From assembly GCF_900101115.1 (NCBI RefSeq), contig NZ_FNFU01000020.1, positions 1 through 48,025 of the forward strand: DNA of 48,025 nucleotides, in the 5' to 3' direction. Numbering within the stretch: the first letter of the stretch is position 1; each line of letters starts with the position of its first letter. The notes below the pieces were generated by a model that worked only from the letters and a program-made list of their open reading frames with translations, ran no database searches and was not told where the DNA came from. The translations under genes and the position numbers were made by a program. The stretch is from Cryobacterium psychrotolerans (lineage in GTDB: Bacteria; Actinomycetota; Actinomycetes; Actinomycetales; Microbacteriaceae). Below are positions 17,123 to 28,337 of the stretch, one piece after another.

Positions 17123-18277
17123 ATGGCCAGGAAGCACAAATTCGACACCGTCGCCATCCACGCCGGGCAGGCGTTCGACCCGACGACAGGCGCGGTCATC
17201 CCGCCGATCTACCAGACCTCGACCTTCGTACAGGAGAGCATCGGCGAACTCCGCGGCGGCTATGAATACAGCCGCGGCGGCAACCCCACCCGCACCGCGC
17301 TGGAGACCCTGCTCGCCGCCCTCGAGGGCGGCAAGCACGGACTCTCCTTCGCCAGCGGCCTCGCCGCGGAAGACACCCTGTTGCGGGCGATCCTCTCACC
17401 CGGCGACCACATCGTGCTCGGCAACGACGTCTACGGCGGCACGCACCGGCTGATCGAGCGCGTGCACGGTCCGTGGGGCGTGCGCAACACCACCGTGGAA
17501 ATGTCCGACCTGCGCGCGGTCGAGCAGGCGATCATCCCGGGGGAGACCAAGGTGCTCTGGGTCGAGACGCCCAGCAACCCGCTGATGAAGATCAGCGACA
17601 TCGCCGAGCTGGCCGACATCGGCCATCGCGCCGGTCTCGTCGTCGTCGTCGACAACACGTTCGCCTCGCCCGCCCTGCAGCACCCGCTGGCGCACGGCGC
17701 CGATGTTGTCGTGCACTCGACGACGAAGTACCTGGGCGGCCACTCCGATGTGCTCGGCGGCGCGCTCATCATCAACGACGACGAACTGGCCGAGAAGGCC
17801 AGGTTCCTGCAGTTCGCGGCCGGCCCGGTCTCCGCCCCGCTCGACGCCTGGCTCACCATCCGCGGAATCAAGACGCTGTCCGTGCGGATGGACCGCCACT
17901 GCAGCAACGCGCAGGCGATCGCCGAACACCTGGACAGGCATCCCGCGATCAGCGCCGTCTACTACCCCGGCCTGCCCGGCCACCCCGGCCACGAACTGGC
18001 CAAACAGCAGATGAGCGGCTTCGGCGGGATGATCTCGATCGCCTTCGCCGGCGGTGCGAAGGCGGCGCGCAAGTTCGCCGAGTCGATGACGCTGTTCCAG
18101 CTGGCCGAGTCCCTCGGCGGCGTGGAGTCGCTCGTGAACTACCCGTCCGAGATGACGCATGCCTCGGTACGCGGCACAGCCCTCGAGGTGCCCGACAACG
18201 TCGTGCGACTGTCCGTCGGTATCGAGGACATCGCCGACCTGATCGACGACCTGGACCGCGCCCTGCCCCGCAAATAG
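17123..18277 (+). CDS. metB: Cystathionine gamma-synthase/gamma-lyase
   Basis: The 384-aa Cys/Met-metabolism PLP enzyme has the YEYSRGGNPTR signature, the cofactor aspartate in VVVDNTFASP and the PLP lysine in HSTTKYLGGHSD. Beside cbs it most likely works as the lyase that splits cystathionine to cysteine, 2-oxobutyrate and ammonia, but the same fold also makes cystathionine from O-acyl-homoserine, and sequence alone cannot separate the two. AGAGAGAAG precedes the ATG at 17123. Confidence 0.92.
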   Translation: MARKHKFDTVAIHAGQAFDPTTGAVIPPIYQTSTFVQESIGELRGGYEYSRGGNPTRTALETLLAALEGGKHGLSFASGLAAEDTLLRAILSPGDHIVLGNDVYGGTHRLIERVHGPWGVRNTTVEMSDLRAVEQAIIPGETKVLWVETPSNPLMKISDIAELADIGHRAGLVVVVDNTFASPALQHPLAHGADVVVHSTTKYLGGHSDVLGGALIINDDELAEKARFLQFAAGPVSAPLDAWLTIRGIKTLSVRMDRHCSNAQAIAEHLDRHPAISAVYYPGLPGHPGHELAKQQMSGFGGMISIAFAGGAKAARKFAESMTLFQLAESLGGVESLVNYPSEMTHASVRGTALEVPDNVVRLSVGIEDIADLIDDLDRALPRK

Positions 18278-18383
18278 CGGCTCTGCCAGGAAGGCGCCGT
18301 CGGCCCGGCGGCCGGCGCGCCTCGGGGAGCATATGCCCGCGGCGGCATCCGACGAATTCGCCGCGCTGTCGGCGGAATAATTC

Positions 18384-18446
18384 ATGTGACCGTCACATTC
18401 GCCGTGCATAATTGACGTGCGCTCACAGTTGTGACCGTGCACATGC
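18384..18446 (+). promoter_or_regulatory. Two AraR-type operators before the LacI-family regulator gene
   Basis: ATGTGACCGTCACAT (18384-18398) is a perfect palindrome around one central base. A second, weaker copy, TGTGACCGTGCACA, lies at 18431-18444. CATAAT at 18407-18412 is a likely -10, so site 1 would overlap the -35 region and site 2 the early transcript. A matching site precedes araB at 19600-19615. This indicates autoregulation by the protein encoded just downstream. Confidence 0.75.
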
Positions 18447-18461
18447 GAGCAAGGTATCTCC

Positions 18462-19481
18462 GTGACCGTCGAATTGCCCAAGGGGCGTGCGCCCAGCATC
18501 CGGGATGTCGCGCGCCTCTCCGGTGTCTCGCACCAGACCGTCTCGCGCGTGCTCAACAACCATCCGAGCATCAAAGCGTCCACAAAGGCGCGTGTGCTGC
18601 AGGTGATGGAGGAGCTCCAGTACCGGCCGAACCGTGCCGCACGCGCGCTGTCCCGGGGGCGGTCGCGCACGATCGGCATCCTGTCGGCGTCGAGCGATCA
18701 GTACGGCCCCGCCAGCAGCATCGCCGCGATCCAGAACGCGGCCCGGGAAGCCGGGTACTACGTCAACACCGCCAATCTCGCCTCGGGTGACCGGGCGTCG
18801 ATCGAGGAGGCACTGAACCACCTGATGCTCCAGGCCGTGGAGGGGATCGTGGTCATCGCGCCCCAGGTGCGGGTCTTCGACGTGCTCGCGCAGCTGTCGA
18901 TCGACGTTCCGTATGTGACGCTGCAGTCCACCGGGCGGCTGGACGACCATGCCCTCTCGGTCGACCAGATCGCCGGAGCGCGGCTCGCCACCCGCCATCT
19001 GATCGACCTCGGCCATCGCAACATCTACCACCTGGCCGGCCCGCAGGACTGGATCGAGGCCGAGGCGCGGATGCGCGGATTCCTCGACGAGATGGGAGCC
19101 AGGGACGTGCCCACCACCGCGCCGATCCTCGGCGACTGGACCGCCGACTTCGGCTACCACGCCGGCCGGGAGTTATTGCGGGTGCGCGACTTCACGGCGA
19201 TCTTCTCGTCGAACGACCAAATGGCCCTGGGCCTGATTCACGCGGCCCGGGAGGCCGGCCTGGACGTGCCGGGGGACCTGAGCGTCGTCGGCTTCGATGA
19301 CATTCCCGAGGCGGCGCATTTCTGGCCGCCCCTCACCACGGTGCGTCAGGATTTCCCGGAACTGGGCCGGCGCTGCATCGCCCTGCTCCTCCGCAGTCTC
19401 GGCGGCGAAGCCGAGGGCTACCCCGGCACCATCGTGCCGGAGCTCATCGTGCGCGCCTCCACCGCGCCGCCGTCGTTCTAG
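18462..19481 (+). CDS. araR: LacI-family transcriptional regulator of arabinose utilisation (AraR-like)
   Basis: The 339-aa protein has an N-terminal LacI helix-turn-helix (IRDVARLSGVSHQTVSRVLNN, about 13-33) with the hinge AARALSRGRS, and a periplasmic-binding-protein-like effector domain (about 66-335). GTG at 18462 is the start. The gene lies immediately upstream of araBDA on the same strand, and the same palindrome precedes both, so it very probably represses itself and araBDA until L-arabinose or a derivative binds. The name araR is functional; it is unrelated to the GntR/LacI hybrid AraR of Bacillus. The regulatory role is inference from operators and synteny. Confidence 0.85.
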   Translation: MTVELPKGRAPSIRDVARLSGVSHQTVSRVLNNHPSIKASTKARVLQVMEELQYRPNRAARALSRGRSRTIGILSASSDQYGPASSIAAIQNAAREAGYYVNTANLASGDRASIEEALNHLMLQAVEGIVVIAPQVRVFDVLAQLSIDVPYVTLQSTGRLDDHALSVDQIAGARLATRHLIDLGHRNIYHLAGPQDWIEAEARMRGFLDEMGARDVPTTAPILGDWTADFGYHAGRELLRVRDFTAIFSSNDQMALGLIHAAREAGLDVPGDLSVVGFDDIPEAAHFWPPLTTVRQDFPELGRRCIALLLRSLGGEAEGYPGTIVPELIVRASTAPPSF

Positions 19482-19557
19482 CCAACCGAATTCGAACGCG
19501 CAACAGGTGCCCGCCCGCCTCACCGTGAGGGCGTTACCAAAACGAGATGTTTCGGGG

Positions 19558-19615
19558 TTGACAGGCAAATCATGGTGTCGGCTAAAGTGACAAGATCAAA
19601 TGTGACCGTTCACAT
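19558..19615 (+). promoter_or_regulatory. araBDA promoter and AraR operator
   Basis: TTGACA (19558-19563) is followed 19 bases later by TAAAGT (19583-19588), a TANNNT-type -10. The palindrome ATGTGACCGTTCACAT (19600-19615) covers the expected transcription start, ideal for repression. It shares the ATGTGACCGT half-site with the operators before the regulator gene. Confidence 0.75.
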
Positions 19616-19666
19616 TGGACCGCAACATTGCCGCATCAGCGGCACCTCAGACAAGGGAGTCGATTC

Positions 19667-21397
19667 GTGAGCACGACCGTCGCGCAGCCAGACGCTGTTT
19701 CGTCAGCACGCGAAGAGTCGCACAGCGACGAGTCGTACGTCCTGGGGGTCGACTACGGAACTCTGTCCGGGCGCGCGGTCGTGGTGCGGGTCTCCGACGG
19801 AGCCGAACTGGGCTCCGCCACGCTCGATTATGCGCACGCGGTCATGGACACGACCCTCGCCGCCACGGGCGCCGCGCTCCCGCCCGAGTGGGCGCTGCAG
19901 GTGCCCCAGGACTACGTCGACGTGCTCAAGACCGCCGTGCCCGCCGCGGTGGCCAACGCCGGAATCGACCCCGCCCGGGTCATCGGCATCGGCACCGACT
20001 TCACCGCCTGCACCATGGTGCCGGTGCTCGCCGACGGCACCCCGCTCTGCGAGCTGCCGGAGTACGCCGGCCGTCCGCACGCCTACGTCAAGCTGTGGAA
20101 GCACCACTCGGCGCAGTCGCAGGCCGACCGGATCAACGACCTCGCGGCCCTGCGCGGCGAGGGCTGGCTGCCGCGCTACGGCGGCCTCATCTCCAGCGAG
20201 TGGGAATTCGCCAAGGGCCTCGAGCTCCTCGAAGAAGATCCCGAGCTGTACAACCGGATGGACCACTGGGTCGAAGCCGCCGACTGGATCGTCTGGCAGC
20301 TGACCGGCACCTACGTGCGCAACGCCTGCACCGCCGGCTACAAGGGCATCCTGCAGGACGGCGCCTACCCCAGCGAGGACTTCCTCGGCGCGCTGAACCC
20401 GGACTTCGCCCGGTTCGCCAACGACAAGGTCGCGCATGAGGTCGGCCAGCTCGGCGATGCCGCCGGCACGCTCTCGGCGGAGGCGGCCGCCTGGACGGGG
20501 CTGCCGGCGGGAATTGCCGTCGCGGTCGGCAACGTCGACGCGCACGTCACCGGCCCGGCCGCGCAGGCCGTCGAACCCGGCCAGATGGTCGCCATCATGG
20601 GCACGTCGACCTGCCACGTCATGAACTCCGACCACCTCACCGAGGTGCCCGGCATGTGCGGCGTCGTCGACGGCGGCATCGTCTCGGGCCTCTACGGCTA
20701 CGAGGCCGGTCAGTCCGGCGTGGGCGACATCTTCGCCTGGTACGTGGGCAACCAGGTCCCGGCCCGGTACTTCACCGAAGCCGCGGCAGCGGGCCTGAGC
20801 GTGCACCAGTACCTCACCGAACTGATCAAGGACCAGCCCATCGGCGGCCACGGCCTGGTCGCCCTCGACTGGCACAGCGGCAACCGTTCGGTGCTCGTCG
20901 ACCACGAACTCTCCGGCCTGGTCATCGGCACGACGCTGACCACGCGGACCGAGGAAATCTACCGGGCCCTGCTCGAGGCCACCGCGTTCGGCACCCGCGT
21001 GATCGTCGAGACCTTCAACGCGAGCGCCGTGCCCGTGACCGAGTTCATCGTCGCCGGCGGGCTGCTGAAGAACGCGTTCCTGATGCAGACCTACAGCGAC
21101 ATCCTGCGCCTGCCGATCTCGACCATCGCCAGCGAACAGGGCCCCGCGCTCGGCTCGGCAATCCACGCCGCCGCCGCGGCCGGTGCGTACCCGGATGTGC
21201 GCGCCGCCGGCCAGGCGATGGGCAAGCTCAACAAGAACGTCTACACCCCGAACGAAGAATCCTCCCTGGCCTACGACAAGCTGTTCGCCGAATACTCGCT
21301 GCTGCACGACTACTTCGGGCGCGGCACGAACAACGTCATGCACCGGCTCAAGGCGCTCAAGCGCGAGGCCGCCACGACGGCGGAGGCATCGGTATGA
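19667..21397 (+). CDS. araB: Ribulokinase
   Basis: The 576-aa FGGY-family kinase phosphorylates L-ribulose with ATP, the second step of arabinose breakdown. The N-terminal nucleotide-fold motif is [16 protein letters not shown] (about 25-40), the substrate region includes [13 protein letters not shown], and the C-terminal FGGY signature region includes [16 protein letters not shown] use the GTG at 19667 because AAGGGAG lies seven bases upstream; an upstream in-frame ATG at 19628 has no such site and lies in the leader. The stop overlaps araD as ATGA. Confidence 0.95.
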   Translation: MSTTVAQPDAVSSAREESHSDESYVLGVDYGTLSGRAVVVRVSDGAELGSATLDYAHAVMDTTLAATGAALPPEWALQVPQDYVDVLKTAVPAAVANAGIDPARVIGIGTDFTACTMVPVLADGTPLCELPEYAGRPHAYVKLWKHHSAQSQADRINDLAALRGEGWLPRYGGLISSEWEFAKGLELLEEDPELYNRMDHWVEAADWIVWQLTGTYVRNACTAGYKGILQDGAYPSEDFLGALNPDFARFANDKVAHEVGQLGDAAGTLSAEAAAWTGLPAGIAVAVGNVDAHVTGPAAQAVEPGQMVAIMGTSTCHVMNSDHLTEVPGMCGVVDGGIVSGLYGYEAGQSGVGDIFAWYVGNQVPARYFTEAAAAGLSVHQYLTELIKDQPIGGHGLVALDWHSGNRSVLVDHELSGLVIGTTLTTRTEEIYRALLEATAFGTRVIVETFNASAVPVTEFIVAGGLLKNAFLMQTYSDILRLPISTIASEQGPALGSAIHAAAAAGAYPDVRAAGQAMGKLNKNVYTPNEESSLAYDKLFAEYSLLHDYFGRGTNNVMHRLKALKREAATTAEASV

Positions 21398-22104
21398 GCA
21401 CCTACGGCCCGCAGATCGAGGTGGCGATCGCCCGCGTGCGCGCGGACGTCGCCCGCCTGCACTCCGAACTCACCCGCTACGGGCTGGTCGTCTCGACCGG
21501 CGGCAACGTCTCCGGTCGCGTGCCGGGCGCAGACCTGTTCGTGATCAAGCCGAGCGGCGTCGACTACGCCGATCTCGCGCCCGAGAACATGATCCTCTGC
21601 GGCCTGGATGGAGTCGTCATCCCGGACACTCCCGGCGCCGAACGATCGCCATCCAGCGACACCGCCGCGCACGCATACGTCTACCGGAATATGGCGGATG
21701 TCGGTGGTGTCGTGCACACGCACTCCACCTACGCGACCGCCTGGGCCGCCCGCGGCGAGTCGATCCCGTGCGTGATCACGGCCATGGCCGACGAGTTCGG
21801 CGGGGACATCCCGGTGGGCCCGTTCGCGATCATCGGCGACGACTCGATCGGCCGCGGGATCGTCGGAATCCTCACCGGCCACCGCTCCCGCGCGGTCCTG
21901 ATGCAGAACCACGGCCCGTTCACGATCGGCAAGGACGCCAGGGACGCCGTCAAGGCCGCCGTGATGGTCGAGGATGTCGCCCGCACGGTGCACATCGCCC
22001 GCCAGGCCGGGGAACTCATCCCGCTCCCGCAGGCCGCCATCGACACCCTCTTCGACCGATACCAGAACGTCTACGGACAAGCACCGCAGGGAGCGATTCT
22101 CTAA
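21394..22104 (+). CDS. araD: L-ribulose-5-phosphate 4-epimerase
   Basis: The 236-aa class II aldolase-fold enzyme converts L-ribulose 5-phosphate to D-xylulose 5-phosphate, feeding the pentose phosphate pathway. The phosphate-binding loop is [10 protein letters not shown] (about 29-38), with [10 protein letters not shown]; zinc ligands are the histidines of [13 protein letters not shown] and of QNHGPFTIG. The ATG overlaps the araB stop (ATGA) with CGGAGG upstream, and its stop overlaps araA (TAATG), so all three enzymes are translationally coupled. Confidence 0.95.
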   Translation: MSTYGPQIEVAIARVRADVARLHSELTRYGLVVSTGGNVSGRVPGADLFVIKPSGVDYADLAPENMILCGLDGVVIPDTPGAERSPSSDTAAHAYVYRNMADVGGVVHTHSTYATAWAARGESIPCVITAMADEFGGDIPVGPFAIIGDDSIGRGIVGILTGHRSRAVLMQNHGPFTIGKDARDAVKAAVMVEDVARTVHIARQAGELIPLPQAAIDTLFDRYQNVYGQAPQGAIL

Positions 22105-23621
22105 TGCCAGAACTCTCCACCACCCTGGACCACTACGAGGTCTGGTTCCTCACCGGCAGCCAGAACCTCTACGGCGAGGAGACCCTGCGCCAGGTGGCCG
22201 ATCAGTCCCAGGCCATCGCCGCAGCCCTCGGCGCGAGCAGTGACATCCCGGTGAAGGTCGTCTGGAAGCCCGTGCTCAAGGACTCCGAGTCGATCCGCCG
22301 CGCCGCGCTCGACGCCAACGCGTCCGACCACGTCATCGGGCTCATCGCCTGGATGCACACCTTCTCGCCCGCGAAGATGTGGATCGCCGGGCTCGACGCC
22401 CTGCGGAAGCCGCTGCTGCACCTGCACACGCAGGCCAACGTCGAGCTGCCGTGGGCGGAGATCGACTTCGACTTCATGAACCTGAACCAGGCCGCGCACG
22501 GCGACCGCGAGTTCGGCTACATCCAGACCCGGCTGGGTGTCGCGCGCAAGACCGTGGTCGGCCACGTGTCCAACCCGGTCGTCAGCGCGAGCATCGGCAC
22601 CTGGACCCGCGCGGCCGCCGGCTGGGCGGCATCCCGCACGATGAAGCTTGCCCGGTTCGGCGACAACATGCGCTACGTCGCGGTCACCGAGGGCGACAAA
22701 ACCGAGGCCGAACTGCGGTTCGGCGTGCAGGTGAACACCTGGCCGGTCAACGAGCTTGCCGAGGCCGTGCACTCCGCCTCCGACGCCGACATCGACGCCC
22801 TCGTCGCCGAGTACGAGGACCTCTACGACGTCGTCCCCGAGCTCCGCAGCGGCGGCGGCCGGCACGACTCCCTGCGCTACGGCGCCGCGATCGAACTGGG
22901 CCTCAAGTCCTTCCTCGAGGCCGGCGGATTCAGCGCCTTCACCACGAACTTTGAAGACCTCGGCGCCCTCCGCCAGCTGCCCGGCCTGGCCGTGCAGCGC
23001 CTGATGGCGCAGGGCTACGGGTTCGGTGCGGAAGGCGACTGGAAGACCGCCATTCTCGTGCGCGTCGCCAACGTGATGGGCTCCGGCCTGCCCGGCGGCG
23101 CCAGCCTGATGGAGGACTACACCTACGACCTCACCCCGGATTCCGAGCTCATCCTCGGCGCACACATGCTCGAGGTCAGCCCGTCGCTGACCACCTCGCG
23201 GGCCAGCCTGGAGATCCACCCGCTCGGCATCGGCGGCAAGGAGGACCCGGTCCGCCTGGTCTTCAACGCCGACCCGGGACCCGCCGTGGTCGTGGCCATG
23301 TCCGACATGCGCGACCGGTTCCGGCTCGTGGCCAACGTCGTCGAGGTCGTCGAACCGACCGAGGCGCTGCCGAACCTCCCGGTCGGCCGTGCGGTCTGGC
23401 GCCCGGAGCCCGACTTCCAGACATCCGCCGCCGCCTGGCTCACCGCCGGCGCGGCCCACCACACCGTCATGTCGACCGCCGTCGGCATCGAGGTGTTCCA
23501 CGATTTCGCCGAGATCGCTCGCACCGAGCTTCTCGTGATCGATAAAGCCACCACCCTGCGCGATTTCACGCGCGAGGTGCGTTGGAACCAGGCCTACTAC
23601 CGACTGGCACAAGGCCTGTAA
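22104..23621 (+). CDS. araA: L-arabinose isomerase
   Basis: The 505-aa enzyme isomerises L-arabinose to L-ribulose using Mn2+. Family landmarks are [12 protein letters not shown] at the N-terminus, [12 protein letters not shown], the metal-ligand segments [13 protein letters not shown] and [22 protein letters not shown] and the late VFHDFAEI histidine. Length matches the usual 500 residues. The ATG shares one base with the araD stop. The sugar-importer gene chvE starts 71 bases downstream and may be partly expressed by read-through. Confidence 0.96.
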   Translation: MPELSTTLDHYEVWFLTGSQNLYGEETLRQVADQSQAIAAALGASSDIPVKVVWKPVLKDSESIRRAALDANASDHVIGLIAWMHTFSPAKMWIAGLDALRKPLLHLHTQANVELPWAEIDFDFMNLNQAAHGDREFGYIQTRLGVARKTVVGHVSNPVVSASIGTWTRAAAGWAASRTMKLARFGDNMRYVAVTEGDKTEAELRFGVQVNTWPVNELAEAVHSASDADIDALVAEYEDLYDVVPELRSGGGRHDSLRYGAAIELGLKSFLEAGGFSAFTTNFEDLGALRQLPGLAVQRLMAQGYGFGAEGDWKTAILVRVANVMGSGLPGGASLMEDYTYDLTPDSELILGAHMLEVSPSLTTSRASLEIHPLGIGGKEDPVRLVFNADPGPAVVVAMSDMRDRFRLVANVVEVVEPTEALPNLPVGRAVWRPEPDFQTSAAAWLTAGAAHHTVMSTAVGIEVFHDFAEIARTELLVIDKATTLRDFTREVRWNQAYYRLAQGL

Positions 23622-23648
23622 TCCCACCTCCCGCACCACCTCACGCAC

Positions 23649-23672
23649 ATTTGACATCAATGTCGATCAAAT
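23649..23672 (+). promoter_or_regulatory. Possible promoter/operator region before chvE
   Basis: TTGACA (23651-23656) could be a -35, and GACATCAATGTC (23653-23664) is an inverted repeat around it, with ATTTGA/TCAAAT ends slightly off centre. No good -10 lies at the standard distance, and the palindrome differs from the AraR sites. A separate regulator of the importer is possible but weakly supported. Confidence 0.3.
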
Positions 23673-23692
23673 AAAAAACGAAAGGAAACACA

Positions 23693-24811
23693 GTGAAGAA
23701 GAAAGCACTCTTCGCAATCGTGGCCGCTGGCGCCATGGTTGTCTCGCTGGCTGCCTGCTCCCCCGGGACCGACGGAGGCTCCGGCGAGGGCGACGGCGGT
23801 CTCATCGGCGTCGCGATGCCGACCAAGAGCTCCGAGCGGTGGATCGCTGACGGCAACGCCGTCAAGAGCCAGCTCGAAGAACAGGGCTTCAAGGTCGACC
23901 TCCAGTACGCGGAGGACGACATCCCCACTCAGGTCTCGCAGATCGAGAACATGATCACCAAGGGCGCGGAAGCCCTGATCATCGCCTCGATCGACGGCAC
24001 CACGCTCACGAGCGTGCTGCAGGATGCCGCGGATGCGGACATCCCCGTCATCGCGTACGACCGCCTCATCCGCGACACCGAGAACGTCAACTACTACGCG
24101 TCGTTCGACAACTTCAAGGTCGGCCAGCAGCAGGCAACCTCGCTGCTGAACGGACTTGGCCTCACCGACCTCGAGGGCAAGGCTGCCGCCGACGCTCCCA
24201 AGGGCCCGTTCAACATCGAGCTGTTCGCCGGCTCGCTGGATGACAACAACGCCTTCTTCTTCTTCGACGGCGCCATGGACATGCTCCAGCCGCTGATCGA
24301 CGACAAGACCCTCGTCGTGAAGAGCAAGCAGACCAAGATCGAACAGGTTGCCACGCTCCGCTGGGACGGCGAAACCGCGCAGAGCCGCATGGAGGACATC
24401 CTGACCTCCACGTACTCCGACGGTTCCAAGGTCAACGCGGTGCTGTCGCCCTATGACGGCATCTCGCGCGGTATCATCTCCGCACTCGAGGGCGCGGGAT
24501 ACTCGACCGGAGCCGAATGGCCGATCATCTCGGGCCAGGACGCCGAGCTCGACTCGGTCAAGGCCATCAACGGCGGCGAGCAGTACAGCACCATCTTCAA
24601 GGACACGCGCAAGCTCGCTTCCGTGGCCGTGGACATGGCTGTTGCACTGCTGAAGGGCGACAAGCCCGAGGTCAACAACACCAAGGACTACGACAACGGC
24701 AAGAAGGTCGTCGACTCGTACCTGCTCGACTCGCAGATCGTGGTGAAGGACAACGTCAACAAGGTCCTGGTTGATTCCGGCTACTGGACCGAGAAGGAAA
24801 TCAACGGCTAA
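23693..24811 (+). CDS. chvE: Multiple-monosaccharide ABC transporter substrate-binding protein (ChvE-like)
   Basis: The 372-aa lipoprotein has a signal ending SLAACS (cysteine about 22) and a class I periplasmic-binding fold with [33 protein letters not shown] and [10 protein letters not shown] segments. ChvE-type proteins bind arabinose, galactose, xylose and glucose; placement after araBDA points to L-arabinose here. It starts with GTG at 23693 after GAAAGGA. A strong hairpin follows before the ATPase gene and may raise the amount of binding protein relative to the membrane parts. Confidence 0.92.
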   Translation: MKKKALFAIVAAGAMVVSLAACSPGTDGGSGEGDGGLIGVAMPTKSSERWIADGNAVKSQLEEQGFKVDLQYAEDDIPTQVSQIENMITKGAEALIIASIDGTTLTSVLQDAADADIPVIAYDRLIRDTENVNYYASFDNFKVGQQQATSLLNGLGLTDLEGKAAADAPKGPFNIELFAGSLDDNNAFFFFDGAMDMLQPLIDDKTLVVKSKQTKIEQVATLRWDGETAQSRMEDILTSTYSDGSKVNAVLSPYDGISRGIISALEGAGYSTGAEWPIISGQDAELDSVKAINGGEQYSTIFKDTRKLASVAVDMAVALLKGDKPEVNNTKDYDNGKKVVDSYLLDSQIVVKDNVNKVLVDSGYWTEKEING

Positions 24812-24845
24812 CAACTTCGGATCGCTCGGAGTAGTCGAGTGCATT

Positions 24846-24886
24846 CCGGCCGGTGGGGGAGTAGTTTTGCATCACCCACCGGCCGG
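24846..24886 (+). terminator. Intra-operon hairpin between chvE and gguA
   Basis: CCGGCCGGTGGG (24846-24857) and CCCACCGGCCGG (24875-24886) form a perfect 12-bp stem around a 17-base loop. No U-tract follows. Between a binding-protein gene and its ATPase gene such a structure usually acts as partial terminator or 3' stabiliser of the upstream message. Confidence 0.7.
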
Positions 24887-24936
24887 ACGGCACGACCAGG
24901 CAAGGAAGCAGAACGGCGAATGAAGAAGGTACTGAC

Positions 24937-26466
<1,530 letters not shown>

Positions 26467-26493
26467 CGTCGGCGCTGCGGAAGAGGAGAAACA

Positions 26494-27717
26494 ATGAGTG
26501 ATCTCGACACCAAGCCGGCAGCGGACACCAAGCCGGCCGTTGCACGGGCGGCCTCGCGGCTGACCCACGTCATCGCCGACCTGGGCAAGAACGGCATCTT
26601 CATCGCCCTGATCCTGGTAGTGCTGCTGTTCGCCTTCCTGACCGACGGCATTCTGCTTCGGCCGCAGAACATCTCCAACCTGATCGTGCAGAACGGGTAC
26701 ATCCTCGTGCTCGCCGTCGGCATGGTCATGGTGATCATCGCGGGCCACATCGACCTCTCGGTCGGTTCCGTTGCCGCCTTCGTGGGTGCCTGCTCGGGTG
26801 TCTTCGCGGTGCACTGGGGTCTGCCGTGGTGGCTGTCGATCATCCTCTCGCTCGGCATCGGCGCCCTGGTCGGCGTGTGGCAGGGGTTCTGGATCGCGTA
26901 CGTGGGCATTCCCGCATTCATCGTGACCCTGGCCGGCATGCTCATCTTCCGCGGACTCGCCCTCGTCGTGCTGGGCAACTCGAACATCGGGTCGTTCCCG
27001 AGCGAATACCGGGCACTCGGAAACGGATTCCTCACCGACCTGTTCGGCGAATACGAGCTTGATCCGCTCACCCTCGGCATCGCCGCGCTGGCCATCCTCG
27101 CCCTCATCACACAGCAGGTTCGCACGCGAATCGGCCGTCAGAAGTACAGCCAGGAGGTCGAGCCGCTGGCCTGGTTCATCGTCAAGCTTGCGCTCATCAC
27201 GCTGGCCATCGGCTTCTTCGCGTACGCCCTGGCCGCGTACAAGGGTGTACCGGTGACCCTGATCGTGCTGGCCGTGCTGGTCATGGTCTACGGCACGGTG
27301 ATGACGCGCACGGTCTTCGGCCGCCACATCTACGCCATCGGCGGCAACCGTCACGCGGCGGAGCTGTCCGGCATCAAGACTCGCAAGGTCGACTTCTACC
27401 TGTTCGTGAACATGGGGACCCTGGCCGCCCTGGCCGGCCTGATCTTCACGGCGCGGTTGAACCTGGCCGGCCCGAAGGCCGGTGACGGCTTCGAACTGGA
27501 GGCCATTTCGGCCGCGTTCATCGGCGGGGCCGCCGTCACCGGCGGCGTCGGCACCATCGGCGGGGCCATCATCGGTGGCCTGATCATCGGTGTGCTGAAC
27601 AACGGCATGTCGATCCTCGGCATCGGCATCGAATGGCAGCAGGCCGTCAAGGGCCTGGTGCTCCTCCTCGCGGTCGCCTTCGACGTGTACAACAAGCGAC
27701 GGGCGGGCGGCCACTGA
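26494..27717 (+). CDS. gguB: Multiple-monosaccharide ABC transporter permease (GguB/MmsB-like)
   Basis: The 407-aa membrane protein has about ten or more predicted helices and the CUT2 permease signature GHIDLSVGSVAAFVGA (about 84-99) plus YAIGGNRHAAELSGI near 279. It is longer than RbsC (about 320 aa), as is typical of the GguB subgroup. GAAGAGGAG precedes the ATG. It closes the chvE-gguA-gguB importer, and a canonical terminator begins 23 bases after the stop. Confidence 0.94.
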   Translation: MSDLDTKPAADTKPAVARAASRLTHVIADLGKNGIFIALILVVLLFAFLTDGILLRPQNISNLIVQNGYILVLAVGMVMVIIAGHIDLSVGSVAAFVGACSGVFAVHWGLPWWLSIILSLGIGALVGVWQGFWIAYVGIPAFIVTLAGMLIFRGLALVVLGNSNIGSFPSEYRALGNGFLTDLFGEYELDPLTLGIAALAILALITQQVRTRIGRQKYSQEVEPLAWFIVKLALITLAIGFFAYALAAYKGVPVTLIVLAVLVMVYGTVMTRTVFGRHIYAIGGNRHAAELSGIKTRKVDFYLFVNMGTLAALAGLIFTARLNLAGPKAGDGFELEAISAAFIGGAAVTGGVGTIGGAIIGGLIIGVLNNGMSILGIGIEWQQAVKGLVLLLAVAFDVYNKRRAGGH

Positions 27718-27740
27718 CGCGCGGCATCCGTTGAGCGCTG

Positions 27741-27774
27741 GGCCCCGGTCGTCTTCGGATGCCGGGGCCTTTTG
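27741..27774 (+). terminator. Rho-independent terminator after gguB
   Basis: GGCCCCGG (27741-27748) pairs with CCGGGGCC (27762-27769), followed by TTTT. GGCATCCG upstream (27723-27730) could alternatively pair with CGGATGCC (27756-27763). This ends the arabinose block. Confidence 0.85.
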
Positions 27775-27834
27775 CATGCCGCCGCGACACGCCGCCGTGA
27801 ATTCCACAGGCAAACAGGCCACCCCCTTTCGGGC

Positions 27835-27921
27835 CTGTGGATAACTCCCTGCGGCACCGCGGAAAATGGCTCAACCGGGCCGGGCGAGGCTGTGTAGAAC
27901 CGGTGGAATGTCGGTGGATAA
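27835..27921 (-). promoter_or_regulatory. DnaA-box-like cluster upstream of nrdHIEF
   Basis: Read on the minus strand, TTATCCACA (27843-27835) is a perfect DnaA box. TTCTACACA (27898-27890) and TTATCCACC (27921-27913) are one-mismatch versions. All three face the same way within 87 bases. DnaA-ATP control of ribonucleotide reductase genes is established in Escherichia coli; here it is inference. There is no dnaA/dnaN context or AT-rich unwinding stretch, so this is not oriC. Confidence 0.5.
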
Positions 27922-27935
27922 CCACATAATTGTAA

Positions 27936-27983
27936 TTACTGCATGTAGTGGCCGTGCCCGGACACAATCACTAGATGTAGTAT
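27936..27983 (+). promoter_or_regulatory. Paired NrdR boxes at the nrdHIEF promoter
   Basis: Two sites match the NrdR consensus CWATATATWG-like core: CTGCATGTAG (27939-27948) and CTAGATGTAG (27971-27980). They start 32 bases apart, three helical turns, the spacing known for NrdR box pairs. TAGTAT (27978-27983) is a possible -10 overlapping the second box. A 5'-UTR hairpin GTTCGGC-N6-GCCGAAC follows at 27994-28013. The NrdR gene itself is not in the window. Confidence 0.7.
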
Positions 27984-28055
27984 TGAAGCATCGGTTCGGC
28001 GCATATGCCGAACACCCAAATCCACACCTTGTGAGCAATGAGAGAGGCCCCAGCG

Positions 28056-28289
28056 ATGGCAATTACGGTCTACACCAAGCCTTCCTGCGTGCAGTGCACG
28101 GCGACATACCGTGCCCTGGACAACAAGGGCATCGAGTACGAGATCTTCGACCTGTCGGTCGACGAGAAGGCACTCGAAGCGGTCAAGGCCCTGGGCTACC
28201 TGCAGGCCCCCGTCGTCATCACCGACGAGGACCACTGGTCCGGTTTCCGCCCGGACAAGATCAACGAGCTGGCAGCACGCATCGCGTAG
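28056..28289 (+). CDS. nrdH: Glutaredoxin-like protein NrdH
   Basis: The 77-aa redox protein carries the NrdH active site CVQC (TKPSCVQCTAT) and the SGFRPDKI C-terminal segment. It reduces the C-terminal cysteine pair of NrdE and is itself reduced by thioredoxin reductase. I start at 28056 (AGAGAGG upstream) rather than the earlier ATG at 28038. It heads the class Ib ribonucleotide reductase operon nrdHIEF. Confidence 0.95.
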   Translation: MAITVYTKPSCVQCTATYRALDNKGIEYEIFDLSVDEKALEAVKALGYLQAPVVITDEDHWSGFRPDKINELAARIA

Positions 28290-28337
28290 TTTCTACACGT
28301 CCGTCCGACCAGCTCCCGACCACCGAGGGGGTGCCCA

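Noticed and set aside
27781..27990. Replication origin suggested by DnaA boxes
   Set aside because: There are only three boxes, no AT-rich unwinding region and no dnaA, dnaN, rpmH or parAB nearby; promoter control of nrd fits better.
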